Part shown: positions 35,414-44,563 of the stretch, piece after piece
Layout: every line of letters begins with the position of its first letter
How positions within the stretch are numbered: the stretch's first letter is position 1
Assembly (NCBI RefSeq): GCF_008297955.1
Contig: NZ_VTPY01000001.1
Location: forward strand, 558,001-622,000
Length of the DNA: 64,000 nucleotides
Direction: 5' to 3'
Source: Billgrantia pellis
GTDB taxonomy: Bacteria > Pseudomonadota > Gammaproteobacteria > Pseudomonadales > Halomonadaceae
The notes under the pieces: model-generated
Seen by the model: the letters and a program-made list of their open reading frames with translations, nothing else
The model's database searches: none
Told to the model about the DNA's origin: nothing
Position numbers and translations under genes: made by a program

Positions 35414-36874
35414 ATGGACGACACTCCGCGGATTTTCCACCACGGCGCCGCCGTCGGTGTCACTGGCAGTTGCCATCGCTTGCAGGTCGCCGCGGACCGC
35501 GCGCTGCTTGTCGATTGCGGACTGTTCCAGGGGCAGGATGCCGATCACCCGGACAGTCTCGAGCAGCATCGGGTTCGTTTCCCGATCGACGACGTGCTGG
35601 CGCTGGTGGTCACCCATGTCCATATCGATCATATCGGGCGCTTGCCGCATCTCCTGGCGGCCGGCTATCGCGGCCCGATTCTCTGTTCGATACCCTCACG
35701 GCGCCTGTTGCCTCTCGTGATCGAGGATGCGCTCAAGGTCGGGTTCACTCGCGACCGAGCGCTGATCGAGCGCTTTCTGGCCGAAGTCGAATCGCGCCTG
35801 GTCGCGCTGGATTATCGTGCCTGGCATCCCCTGATCGACGACGAGCGCCACCGCATCCGCATCAGGTTACAGCGCGCCGGGCATATTCTCGGTTCCGCCT
35901 ATGTCGAGGTGGACACGTACGACAGAACCACCGGTCACCGTCAGCGTACGGTATTCTCCGGCGATTTGGGGGCGCCCCATGCGCCGCTGCTGCCCGCGCC
36001 GACACCACCGTACCGTGCCGATGTGCTGGTGTTGGAAGCCACCTACGGCGACCGGCTGCATGAAGACCGCCGACACCGCCGCGGCCGGCTGAAGGACGCG
36101 ATAGACCGAGCGCTCGCGAATGGCGGCACCGTGGTCGTGCCGGCGTTCAGTATCGGCCGCACCCAGGAACTGCTCTACGAGCTGGAAGGACTCATACACC
36201 GCGCCAGCGATGCGCGCTGGCGCGACCTTGAGATCATCGTCGACTCGCCCCTGGCGGCGCGTTTCACCGAGGTGTATCGCGATCTCAAGCCCTGGTGGGA
36301 CGCCGAAGCCCATCGCCGGCTGCGCAGCGGTCGCCACCCCCTCAGCTTCGAGAACCTCTATACCGTGGACGACCACGCCGCCCACGAGCGCACCGTGACC
36401 TACCTGGCCGAGAGCGGCCGTCCCGCGGTGGTGATCGCCGCCAGCGGCATGGTCAGCGGGGGCAGGGTGGTCAACTATCTCAAGCGCCTGTTGGGCGACC
36501 CGCGCCACTGCGTGCTGTTCACCGGCTACCAGGCCGTCGGCACCCCCGGCCACGACATCCAGCGCTACGGGCCACGCGGCGGCTGGGTCATGCTGGATGG
36601 CCAGCGCATCGAGATACGCGCTCAGGTGGAAACCGTGAACGGCTACTCCGCTCACGCCGACCAGCACGATCTGCTCCATTTCGTGCGTCGCATGCGACAA
36701 CCGCCACGTGAAGTGCGCCTGGTGCACGGCGATCCCGGGGCCCAGGCCGCGCTCAGGAGGAAGCTGCTGGAATGGGCAAAAGAGGCAGGGCATGAACTGA
36801 CGGTCACGCTGGGGGCGGAGGGGTCGATGACGGAGCCTCAGTCTGCCAACGCCACCGCCGAGGCGATGGCGTGA
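35414..36874 (+). CDS. Metallo-beta-lactamase / beta-CASP nuclease-family protein
   Basis: 486 residues. Metal motif T67-H-V-H-I-D-H73, GHILGSAYVEV and the C-terminal RMMBL motif YSAHADQHDLL identify a CPSF73/RNase J-like hydrolase fold of the type acting on RNA. The beta-CASP region includes PAFSIGRTQELLYEL and AASGMVSGGRVVNYL. The frame is open to 35237 but the ATG at 35414 gives the family N-terminus. Its presence between two sugar-nucleotide genes is unexpected. Confidence 0.9.
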   Translation: MDDTPRIFHHGAAVGVTGSCHRLQVAADRALLVDCGLFQGQDADHPDSLEQHRVRFPIDDVLALVVTHVHIDHIGRLPHLLAAGYRGPILCSIPSRRLLPLVIEDALKVGFTRDRALIERFLAEVESRLVALDYRAWHPLIDDERHRIRIRLQRAGHILGSAYVEVDTYDRTTGHRQRTVFSGDLGAPHAPLLPAPTPPYRADVLVLEATYGDRLHEDRRHRRGRLKDAIDRALANGGTVVVPAFSIGRTQELLYELEGLIHRASDARWRDLEIIVDSPLAARFTEVYRDLKPWWDAEAHRRLRSGRHPLSFENLYTVDDHAAHERTVTYLAESGRPAVVIAASGMVSGGRVVNYLKRLLGDPRHCVLFTGYQAVGTPGHDIQRYGPRGGWVMLDGQRIEIRAQVETVNGYSAHADQHDLLHFVRRMRQPPREVRLVHGDPGAQAALRRKLLEWAKEAGHELTVTLGAEGSMTEPQSANATAEAMA

Positions 36875-36954
36875 GTCGTTCATTTCGCCTGGCAGCGGCT
36901 TCGGTCTACTATCGGTGATGCGTTTACCAACGCACATTCAATAAAGGGACGGCA

Positions 36955-38277
36955 ATGAACGTTACGGTATTTGGAACCGGCTATGTGGGATTGGTGCAAG
37001 GGGCCGTGCTGGCGGATGTGGGCCATCACGTCATTTGCGTCGACGTGGACGACGCCAAGGTCGAGCGCCTGAAGAAAGGCGAGGTTCCCATCTACGAGCC
37101 CGGGCTCGAGCCGTTGGTGAAGGACAACTACGCTGCCGGTCGGCTGGAGTTCACCTCCGATGCCGCCGCCGGCGTGAAGCATGGTCAGGTGCAGTTCATT
37201 GCCGTGGGCACCCCGCCGGACGAAGACGGCAGTGCCGATCTGCAGTACGTACTGGCCGTGGCCGAAACCATTGCCGAGCACATGGAACGGGACCAGATCA
37301 TCATCGACAAGTCCACCGTACCGGTGGGTACCGCCGACAAGGTGCGCGACAAGGTCGATGCCATCCTGGAAGCCCGCGGTCGCAAGGACCTGCGTTTCGA
37401 CGTGGTCTCCAATCCCGAATTCCTGAAGGAAGGCAGCGCCGTCAGCGACTGCCAGCGCCCCGATCGCATCATCATCGGCACCTCGAGCAAGCAGACCGAG
37501 GACGTGATGCGCGAGCTCTACGCGCCCTTCAGCCGCCAGTTCGACAAGATGATCGTGATGGACGTGCGCAGCGCCGAGCTGACCAAGTACGCCGCCAACT
37601 GCATGCTGGCCACCAAGATCAGCTTCATGAACGAAATGGCCAACCTGGCCGAACGCCTGGGCGCCGACATCGAGATGGTGCGCCAGGGCATCGGCTCCGA
37701 CCCGCGGATCGGCTATCACTTCATCTACCCCGGCGTCGGGTACGGCGGCTCGTGCTTTCCCAAGGACGTCCAGGCGCTGATTCGCGCCGCCGACGCTATC
37801 GACTTCGATGCCAAGGTGCTCAAGGCCGTAGAGGCGCGCAACAACGACCAGAAGACCACCCTGTTCCAGAAGATCGACAGGCATTATCAGGGCCACCTGG
37901 CCGGCAAGACCTTCGCCCTGTGGGGGCTGGCCTTCAAGCCCAACACCGACGATATGCGCGAAGCCCCCAGCCGGGTCCTCATGGAGGCCCTGTGGGAAGC
38001 CGGTGCCAAGGTACAAGCCTACGACCCCGAGGCCATGGAAGAGGCCCAGCGCCTCTATGGCAGCCGCGACGACCTGAGCCTGTGCGGCACCAAGGAGGCC
38101 GCCCTGCGCGGTGCCGATGCCCTGGTGATCGTGACCGAGTGGCAGAGCTTCCGCGCCCCGGACTTCGAGTTGATCAAGCAGCAGCTCTCGGAACCGCTGG
38201 TTTTCGACGGGCGCAACATGTTCGAACCCAAGCGCATGGCCATCAAAGGCTTCACCTATCTTTCCGTTGGGCGGTAA
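36955..38277 (+). CDS. ugd: UDP-glucose 6-dehydrogenase
   Basis: 440 residues. [20 protein letters not shown] is the NAD-binding start, and the catalytic cysteine is in [16 protein letters not shown]. The C-terminal domain includes [17 protein letters not shown]. It oxidises UDP-glucose to UDP-glucuronate in two steps for polysaccharide synthesis. A good AAAGGGA site precedes the ATG. A broken relative of this gene lies at about 40.0-40.2 kb. Confidence 0.97.
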   Translation: MNVTVFGTGYVGLVQGAVLADVGHHVICVDVDDAKVERLKKGEVPIYEPGLEPLVKDNYAAGRLEFTSDAAAGVKHGQVQFIAVGTPPDEDGSADLQYVLAVAETIAEHMERDQIIIDKSTVPVGTADKVRDKVDAILEARGRKDLRFDVVSNPEFLKEGSAVSDCQRPDRIIIGTSSKQTEDVMRELYAPFSRQFDKMIVMDVRSAELTKYAANCMLATKISFMNEMANLAERLGADIEMVRQGIGSDPRIGYHFIYPGVGYGGSCFPKDVQALIRAADAIDFDAKVLKAVEARNNDQKTTLFQKIDRHYQGHLAGKTFALWGLAFKPNTDDMREAPSRVLMEALWEAGAKVQAYDPEAMEEAQRLYGSRDDLSLCGTKEAALRGADALVIVTEWQSFRAPDFELIKQQLSEPLVFDGRNMFEPKRMAIKGFTYLSVGR

Positions 38278-38301
38278 CACGCTGAAGCTACAGGAGTCTT
38301 T

Positions 38302-39129
38302 TTGACCGCTTTCGTTACCGATACCCTGCGTGCTCGCCTTATCGAAGGCGTGCACGCCGTGGGGCAGCAAGTGCTGGCTATCTATGCCCGAGACTTTGCG
38401 GTGGCAACCAAGGATGACAAGAGCCCGCTGACCGAAGCCGACATGGCGTCTCACCATGCGCTGGTCGCCTTGCTCGAGGCGGAAGCACCGGGCGTGCCGA
38501 TCCTATCGGAGGAGTCGGGAGACATCCCTTACGAGACGCGCCGTGGCTGGCAGCGCTACTGGTTGATCGACCCGCTGGACGGCACCAAGGAATTCATCAA
38601 GAAGAACGGCGAGTTCACGCTCAACGTGGCATTGATCGAAGAGGGCGTGCCCGTGTTCGGCATCGTGCATGCCCCCGTGCTGGAGACGACCTGGACCGGG
38701 CAGCAGGGGCAGGGGGCCTGGAAACAGGAAGGTAACGGCCCTAGCCATCCCATTACCGTGCGAAAGCTGCCCGATCCTGCGCGGCAGCCCTGGCATGTGG
38801 TGGGTAGCCGCTCACACGGCTCGGCAGCATTCGAAGCCTTCTGCGCCGCATTGCCCCACCATGAGCGCATGACCCTGGGCAGCTCGCTCAAGCTCTGCCT
38901 CGTGGCCGAAGGCAAGGCCGACCTTTACCCGCGCCTAACGCCCACCTGTGAATGGGACACGGCTGCCGCGCACGCGGTGGTCACCGCGGCAGGTGGCGAA
39001 GTGCTGAATGCCCATACCCTGACGCCGCTGCGCTGCAACCAGCAAGACAGCCTGCTCAACCCGTTCTTCATCGTTTGCGGACAGCGCGATGAGCGTTGGA
39101 GAAACGCGCTTCGCGCGAGTCCTATCTAA
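38302..39129 (+). CDS. cysQ: 3'(2'),5'-bisphosphate nucleotidase CysQ
   Basis: 275 residues of the inositol monophosphatase fold: metal motif WLIDPLDGTKEFIKKNGEFT, EADMASHHALVALL with SEESGD upstream, and CEWDTAAAHAVVTAAGG near the C-terminus. It dephosphorylates PAP to AMP. The start is probably the TTG at 38302, with AGGAG six bases upstream. It sits 24 bases after ugd in the polysaccharide cluster; relation to sulfation cannot be judged from sequence. Confidence 0.95.
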   Translation: MTAFVTDTLRARLIEGVHAVGQQVLAIYARDFAVATKDDKSPLTEADMASHHALVALLEAEAPGVPILSEESGDIPYETRRGWQRYWLIDPLDGTKEFIKKNGEFTLNVALIEEGVPVFGIVHAPVLETTWTGQQGQGAWKQEGNGPSHPITVRKLPDPARQPWHVVGSRSHGSAAFEAFCAALPHHERMTLGSSLKLCLVAEGKADLYPRLTPTCEWDTAAAHAVVTAAGGEVLNAHTLTPLRCNQQDSLLNPFFIVCGQRDERWRNALRASPI

Positions 39130-39209
39130 CGGTAATTCTTGGCAACGAAACGACTGCGCACCCGGTTCAAGGAAGCGCCAATAATCGAGTGAGAGAGAAC
39201 GTACCTTCT

Positions 39210-39995
39210 ATGACGACACCCAGCACATCCCCACATGACCCTCAGCCGTATGCCAACGACGACGAAATCTCACTGATTGACCTCACCAAGATACTGATCA
39301 AGCGCTGGAAGACGCTGGTCGTGACGTTCGGCTTGGTAGTGCTGGCGGCGTTGGCATATGCTTTCCTGACGGATCGTACTTATCAGTACACCTCCCTTTA
39401 TCATGTTGCCGAGCAGGCAACGAGTGGGGGGGCGAGCGGGCTCGAATCGCCCAATGCCGTTATCGCCAAAATCCAGAATCTCTACATGGGCCCAACAGTG
39501 CGTGAGCTCAGAGAGACTGCCAAACTGGAGCGACTACCTTTCGACGTTAGCGTCAATAACCCCACCGACACACTGTTAGTTCGGCTGGAATCCGAGACCA
39601 GCGAGGAGAATAGCGATTTGGTCAGCCAGCTGCATGAGCGCTTGCTGGAAAAAACCATGGAAGATCAACAGATGCTGCTGGAACGCAACCGCGAGCGACT
39701 GGAGCAGCAACTGGCTAGCGCCGAACAAGCATTGGATGCAGCGGAGCAAGGAGAAGCAAGCGGCGAGCTGCTAGCGACTTACGTAAGCCGTATTGCCGAG
39801 CTGGAAGCACGTTTAGCGCAGCTCAATGAAGGGCAGATAGCGCAGGTAGCTGTACAAAGTCTAGAGCCAACAGGCACTAGCCGTACGCTGATTCTAGCAC
39901 TAGGCATCGTGCTGGGCGGCGTGCTGGCGCTGATGGCGGCGTTCATGCTGCATTTCGCTAGTTTGGTTCGAACCAGCTTGCAGGAAGAGTCGTAA
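39210..39995 (+). CDS. wzz: Wzz-type polysaccharide chain-length determinant
   Basis: 261 residues. DDEISLIDLTKILIKRWKTL leads into a first membrane helix (about 38-56). A periplasmic coiled coil with ERNRERLEQQLASAEQALDA follows, and a second helix ILALGIVLGGVLALMAAFML lies near the C-terminus. No BY-kinase domain is attached, which fits O-antigen (Wzz) better than capsule (Wzc). Chain length is unusually short in the periplasmic part. ATG at 39210 (MTTPSTSP) is chosen; the frame is open further upstream. Confidence 0.85.
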   Translation: MTTPSTSPHDPQPYANDDEISLIDLTKILIKRWKTLVVTFGLVVLAALAYAFLTDRTYQYTSLYHVAEQATSGGASGLESPNAVIAKIQNLYMGPTVRELRETAKLERLPFDVSVNNPTDTLLVRLESETSEENSDLVSQLHERLLEKTMEDQQMLLERNRERLEQQLASAEQALDAAEQGEASGELLATYVSRIAELEARLAQLNEGQIAQVAVQSLEPTGTSRTLILALGIVLGGVLALMAAFMLHFASLVRTSLQEES

Positions 39996-40006
39996 GGAAA
40001 AACAAC

Positions 40007-40243
40007 ACTGCCAGCATTCTGACCGCATTATCCTCGGCGACTTGAGAAAGCAGACTGAAGGCGTGATGCGCGAGCTCTACGCGCCCTTCAGTCGCCAATT
40101 CAATAAGATAATCGTGATGACGTGCGCAGCGCCGAGCTGACCCGGTACGCCATGAACTGCATGATGGCACCAGCTCAGTTAGCTTCGATGGGCGAAATAT
40201 GTTCGAACCGAAGCGAATGGAAATCAAAGGGCAAAGAATCTAG
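40007..40243 (+). pseudogene. Remnant of a second UDP-glucose 6-dehydrogenase gene
   Basis: The DNA from about 40007 to 40160 parallels the intact ugd around 37450-37600 (both read [18 protein letters not shown] or [14 protein letters not shown]). One base is lost after the IVM codons (ATGACG against ATGGACG), shifting the frame. A large internal deletion then joins it to the 3' end, [19 protein letters not shown] followed by a stop. No full-length frame remains, so it is a decayed duplicate from an earlier version of this locus. Confidence 0.9.
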
Positions 40244-40305
40244 TTATCGCAGGGTAATTGTCATGCTTCTTTTTGCTGATGGCTAGCTGTATAAACGGAG
40301 TTTTC

Positions 40306-41604
40306 TTGGATACTAACCCAAAAAGTATTGTTAACTATCCGATAGTTCGTTTTGTTAATTTGGGGTTGCGTGGAAGTACGCTTGCTGCTAAGTTTGCGCT
40401 CTTGTTTGTTCTGGCGTACTTTCTTGAACCTGTTGATGTTGCCTTGTATGGCTTGATTGCTGCTACTATTTCATATTCGCTTTATGCGCTGGGTTTTGAT
40501 TTTTATTCTTACAGTACTCGTGAGCTTTTGGGAAGTCCTCGTGCGCAATGGGCAAAATTACTGAGAGATCAGACAGTTTTTTTTGTTAGCATATATTGTC
40601 TTGTTCTCCCTCTTTTGCTTATGGTATTCGCTTCTGGCCTTCTGCCTTGGTCAGTAGCACCTTGGTTTTTTGTTTTGGCTGTGTTGGAGCACCTTGGTCA
40701 AGAATTAAATCGCATGCTGGTCGCAATGTCTAGGCAGTTGCTCGCTGGTGTGGTGCTCTTCTTGCGCTCTGGCATTTGGGCCTTCGTCGTGGCTCTTATG
40801 TTCTGGTACTCAGAAGCTTTTAGGAATCTTGAGTTTGTTTTTTTAGCTTGGGCCATCGGGGCGTTTCTAGCATGCTTGCTTGGTGTCCTGTCTTTAAGGT
40901 CACTGGACAGAAGTTGCCTCGTACAAGAAGTTGATTGGCGCTGGATTTTTTCCGGTATTAAGGTGGCGATACCACTTTTGTTGGCAACATTGGCGATTCG
41001 TGCTGTTTTTACCGTCGATCGCTATTGGGTAGAAGATATAGCCGGAACCGAGGTGCTGGCAGCATATGTATTGTTTGCGGGCGTCGCAAATGCGGTGGTG
41101 GCCTTTCTTGATGCGGGAGTCTTTGTATTTCTCTACCCTAGGATTGTGAGCGCTTTCAAAGAATCTAATGCGCAAGCGTATGATAAGGGCATGTTGGCGC
41201 TGTTGAAGCAAGCTTTTTGTATCACGCTCCTGCTTTGCCTAGCCGCAGGATTGCTCATTCATCCAGTGCTCCACTGGTTGGGAAGAGAGGCCTACTCTCA
41301 GCATGTCGGGATCTTGTATATAATGTTACTGGCGATGTTTATTTTTTCTATGAGCATGGTGCCTCATTATGGCGTTTATGCCATGTCGAAAGATAGGTAT
41401 ATAGTGGGAAGTCATATATTGACACTATTCGTTTTCTTATTAGCTGCAGCAAGTTTGGCGAGCGTTTCGCCAATTTATGCCGTGCCGGTGGCACTGTGTA
41501 TTTCTTTTGCTTTTATGGCTACTTGCAAGCTGGTGGCGTATTTGCATTTGAAGTCAAGATTGATTTGGGGCAAGCTCAGCGGTAATGAAGCTACAAGCTT
41601 ATAG
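40306..41604 (+). CDS. wzx: Wzx-like polysaccharide flippase
   Basis: About 432 residues and 12 predicted helices, with the MATE/MVF-like oligosaccharide flippase layout. Examples are FVNLGLRGSTLAAKFALLFV at the start and SMVPHYGVYAMSKDRYIVGS in a late loop. It would move lipid-linked repeat units across the inner membrane. TTG at 40306 has GGAG five bases upstream; ATG at 40279 and TTG at 40258 are alternatives. Base composition is more AT-rich than ugd or cysQ, as is common for wzx. Confidence 0.8.
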   Translation: MDTNPKSIVNYPIVRFVNLGLRGSTLAAKFALLFVLAYFLEPVDVALYGLIAATISYSLYALGFDFYSYSTRELLGSPRAQWAKLLRDQTVFFVSIYCLVLPLLLMVFASGLLPWSVAPWFFVLAVLEHLGQELNRMLVAMSRQLLAGVVLFLRSGIWAFVVALMFWYSEAFRNLEFVFLAWAIGAFLACLLGVLSLRSLDRSCLVQEVDWRWIFSGIKVAIPLLLATLAIRAVFTVDRYWVEDIAGTEVLAAYVLFAGVANAVVAFLDAGVFVFLYPRIVSAFKESNAQAYDKGMLALLKQAFCITLLLCLAAGLLIHPVLHWLGREAYSQHVGILYIMLLAMFIFSMSMVPHYGVYAMSKDRYIVGSHILTLFVFLLAAASLASVSPIYAVPVALCISFAFMATCKLVAYLHLKSRLIWGKLSGNEATSL

Positions 41605-41661
41605 ACAGGCGTGCAAGCTTCGATCGAATGGTAAGTTGTCGACTAACAATGGGAAATGTTA

Positions 41662-42660
41662 ATGTTTAATAACGAATCAATTCTGGTAACCGGCGGGACC
41701 GGCTCCTTCGGTCATACATTCATTCCTATGCTGCTTGAGCGCTACAACCCAAAGCGTGTCATCATCTTCTCGCGTGATGAGATGAAGCAGTGGGAGATGG
41801 CAAAAAAATTCGAAGGCGATGCACGCGTTCGCTTTTTCATCGGGGACGTGCGCGATCGAGATCGGGTCTATCGAGCTTTGGATGGAGTGGATTACGTCGT
41901 TCATGCTGCAGCGACTAAAATCGTACCTACTGCCGAGTACAACCCCTTTGAGTGCGTCAAAACCAACGTGATTGGCGCGATGAACCTGATCGACGCCTGT
42001 ATTGACAAGGGCGTCAAGAAGGTAGTGGCGCTCTCAACCGACAAGGCCAGCAGCCCGATCAATTTATATGGTGCGACCAAGCTCACTTCCGACAAATTGT
42101 TCGTTGCAGGCAACTCGTATGCCGGTGGGCACAACACCCGCTTTGCGGTAGTGCGCTATGGTAATGTCATGGGGTCGCGGGGCTCGGTGATCCCTTTCTT
42201 CATGTCGATCCGTGACAAGGGTGTACTGCCGATTACCGATGAGCGCATGACCCGCTTCATGATCAGCTTGGAGCAGGGCGTGGAGCTGGTATGGCATGCC
42301 TTCGAGGATATGGAAGGCGGAGAAATATACGTCAAGAAGATCCCTTCCATGAAAGTTACCGACCTTGGGCGGGTCGTCGCCCCCGAGGCCAATCAGGAAG
42401 TGGTGGGCATTCGCCCAGGCGAGAAGCTGCATGAGCAGATGATCGGGGCCGAAGATGCGTACTACACCTACGAGTATCCGGAGCATTTCAAGATTCTGCC
42501 AGCTATCAACAGCTGGGATCAGGATGCCAACCGTATCAAGGATGGCAAAAAAGTGCCGGAAGGCTTCGTCTATGCCAGTGACAACAATAAGGAATGGATG
42601 AGTGAGACCGAGCTTAAGGCGTGGATTGATGCCAACTGGGAAAAGATCGGGGCCATCTAA
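41662..42660 (+). CDS. pseB: UDP-GlcNAc 4,6-dehydratase (5-inverting) PseB
   Basis: 332 residues, SDR fold: SILVTGGTGSFGHTFIPMLL, then the FlaA1/PseB signature VVALSTDKASSPINLYGATK, and RYGNVMGSRGSVIPFF. First step of CMP-pseudaminic acid synthesis from UDP-GlcNAc. ATG at 41662 is preferred (GGGA seven bases upstream) over 41656. The stop overlaps the pseC start by one base (TAATG). Confidence 0.96.
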   Translation: MFNNESILVTGGTGSFGHTFIPMLLERYNPKRVIIFSRDEMKQWEMAKKFEGDARVRFFIGDVRDRDRVYRALDGVDYVVHAAATKIVPTAEYNPFECVKTNVIGAMNLIDACIDKGVKKVVALSTDKASSPINLYGATKLTSDKLFVAGNSYAGGHNTRFAVVRYGNVMGSRGSVIPFFMSIRDKGVLPITDERMTRFMISLEQGVELVWHAFEDMEGGEIYVKKIPSMKVTDLGRVVAPEANQEVVGIRPGEKLHEQMIGAEDAYYTYEYPEHFKILPAINSWDQDANRIKDGKKVPEGFVYASDNNKEWMSETELKAWIDANWEKIGAI

Positions 42661-43823
42661 TGATTCCCTACGGACGCCAGGATATCCAGCAAGCCGACAT
42701 CGACGCCGTGCTGCAGGTGTTGCAGTCGGACTTCCTGACTCAAGGGCCAATAGTGCCTCGCTTCGAGCAGGCGGTAGCGGCAAAGGTGGGCGCACGTCAT
42801 GCGCATGCGGTTAACAGCGCCACCTCTGCGCTACATATTGCCTGCCTGGCGCTGGGTTTGGGGGAAGGAGATTGGCTGTGGACCACACCGATCACTTTCG
42901 TAGCTTCCGCCAATTGCGGTCGATACTGCGGTGCTCAGGTGGATTTCGTTGACATCGACTCTCGCACCTATAACCTTTGCCCCACAGCGCTTGAGGCCAA
43001 GCTAGAGCGGGCTGAGGCTCAAGGTCGCCTGCCCAAAGTGGTGGTGGCGGTACATCTGTGCGGGCAGCCCTGCGACATGCAAGCGATCCACACTCTTAGC
43101 CGGCGCTATGGCTTCCATATTATCGAAGATGCCTCCCATGCTATCGGTGGCAAGTACCAGGGAGAATACATCGGCAGCGGACGTTACAGTGATATAACCG
43201 TGTTCAGCTTTCATCCAGTCAAGATCATCACCACCGCTGAAGGGGGTATGGCGCTGACGAACGATGATGCCTTGGCTAGCCGCATGGACCTGCTGCGAAG
43301 CCATGGCGTGACCAAGGATCCGGAGCTGATGACCCACGAATCGGATGGCCCCTGGTATTACCAACAAGTTGACCTTGGTTTCAATTATCGAATGACCGAG
43401 CTGCAAGCTGCGTTGGGCGTTACCCAGTTGGAGAGACTTGATGATTATGTCGCCCGACGCAACGCTTTGGCCGAGCGCTACGATAGCCAGTTGACCCGTC
43501 TACCCGTGGTCACGCCTTGGCAACACCCCGACAGCTACTCAGGGCGCCACCTCTATGTGATCCGTCTCAAACTGGATGAAATCGACGTCAGCCATCGCCA
43601 GGTATTCAAGTCCCTGCGTGAGCAGGGTATAGGCGTAAATCTACACTATATACCGGTGCATACTCAGCCCTACTACCTGGCGATGGGATTCCAGCGGAAT
43701 GATTTCCCTGAGGCCCAGCGCTACTACGCCGAGGCTATCAGCCTGCCGCTTTACCCCACCATGACGACCGCCCAGCAAGACGAAGTCGTAAATGCCTTGC
43801 AGCAGGCAATGGAGGTCGCATGA
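42660..43823 (+). CDS. pseC: UDP-4-amino-4,6-dideoxy-AltNAc aminotransferase PseC
   Basis: 387 residues, DegT/DnrJ/EryC1 fold PLP enzyme. IPYGRQDIQQADIDAVLQVL at the start, NSATSALHIACLALGLG, IIEDASHAIGGKYQGE and the PLP lysine region VFSFHPVKIITTAEGGM. Adds the C4 amino group in the second pseudaminic acid step. Overlaps pseF by four bases (ATGA). Confidence 0.96.
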   Translation: MIPYGRQDIQQADIDAVLQVLQSDFLTQGPIVPRFEQAVAAKVGARHAHAVNSATSALHIACLALGLGEGDWLWTTPITFVASANCGRYCGAQVDFVDIDSRTYNLCPTALEAKLERAEAQGRLPKVVVAVHLCGQPCDMQAIHTLSRRYGFHIIEDASHAIGGKYQGEYIGSGRYSDITVFSFHPVKIITTAEGGMALTNDDALASRMDLLRSHGVTKDPELMTHESDGPWYYQQVDLGFNYRMTELQAALGVTQLERLDDYVARRNALAERYDSQLTRLPVVTPWQHPDSYSGRHLYVIRLKLDEIDVSHRQVFKSLREQGIGVNLHYIPVHTQPYYLAMGFQRNDFPEAQRYYAEAISLPLYPTMTTAQQDEVVNALQQAMEVA

Positions 43824-44563
43824 GCGATAACGCTCGTTCGGGTAGCGTGGCGGTGATTCCCGCCCGGGGTGGCAGCAAACGGATTCCCCGCAAGAACATC
43901 AAGCCGTTTGCCGGTAAACCAATGATCGCCTGGTCGATCGAGGCTGCCATTGCCAGCGGCTGCTTCGATCGCGTCATCGTTTCGACAGATGACGATGAGA
44001 TCGCCACGGTAACGAGGGAGTGGGGCGCCGAGGTGCCATTTCGTCGCCCGCCCGAACTATCCGATGACCATACTGCCACCATTCCCGTCATAGGCCATGC
44101 CATCGAGTGGCTCCGCGAACAAGGTGAAGCCCCAACTGCCGTATGCTGCCTTTACGCCACGGCGCCCTTCGTGCAGCCGGAAGACCTGAAAAAAGGCTAT
44201 CAGAGACTGCAGTGTCATGAAGACGTGGACTATGCCTTTTCAGTGACCAGTTATGCCTTCCCCATTCAGCGAGCGCTACGCTTGACTCCGCAAGGGCGCG
44301 TGGCCATGTTCCAGCCGGAACACTTCAACACCCGCTCCCAGGATCTTGAAGAAGCCTGGCATGACGCGGGACAGTTTTACTGGGGGCGAGCCGAGGCGTG
44401 GATAAACGGCTTACCGATATTCTCGGAGCGTGCCATGCCGGTAACTCTCCCGCGCCATCGTGTGCAGGATATCGACACCCACGAGGATTGGCAGAGGGCC
44501 GAATGGTTATTCAAAGCTTGGCAGACGGAACAAGGGGCGGAGAATAGTGAGTTACCGGGCTGA
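43820..44563 (+). CDS. pseF: Pseudaminic acid cytidylyltransferase PseF
   Basis: 247 residues. VAVIPARGGSKRIPRKNIKP is the CMP-sugar synthetase signature, and DRVIVSTDDDEIATVTREWG and RHRVQDIDTHEDWQRAEW follow. It activates pseudaminic acid to its CMP form. It overlaps pseG by 17 bases at the 3' end. Confidence 0.95.
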   Translation: MSDNARSGSVAVIPARGGSKRIPRKNIKPFAGKPMIAWSIEAAIASGCFDRVIVSTDDDEIATVTREWGAEVPFRRPPELSDDHTATIPVIGHAIEWLREQGEAPTAVCCLYATAPFVQPEDLKKGYQRLQCHEDVDYAFSVTSYAFPIQRALRLTPQGRVAMFQPEHFNTRSQDLEEAWHDAGQFYWGRAEAWINGLPIFSERAMPVTLPRHRVQDIDTHEDWQRAEWLFKAWQTEQGAENSELPG

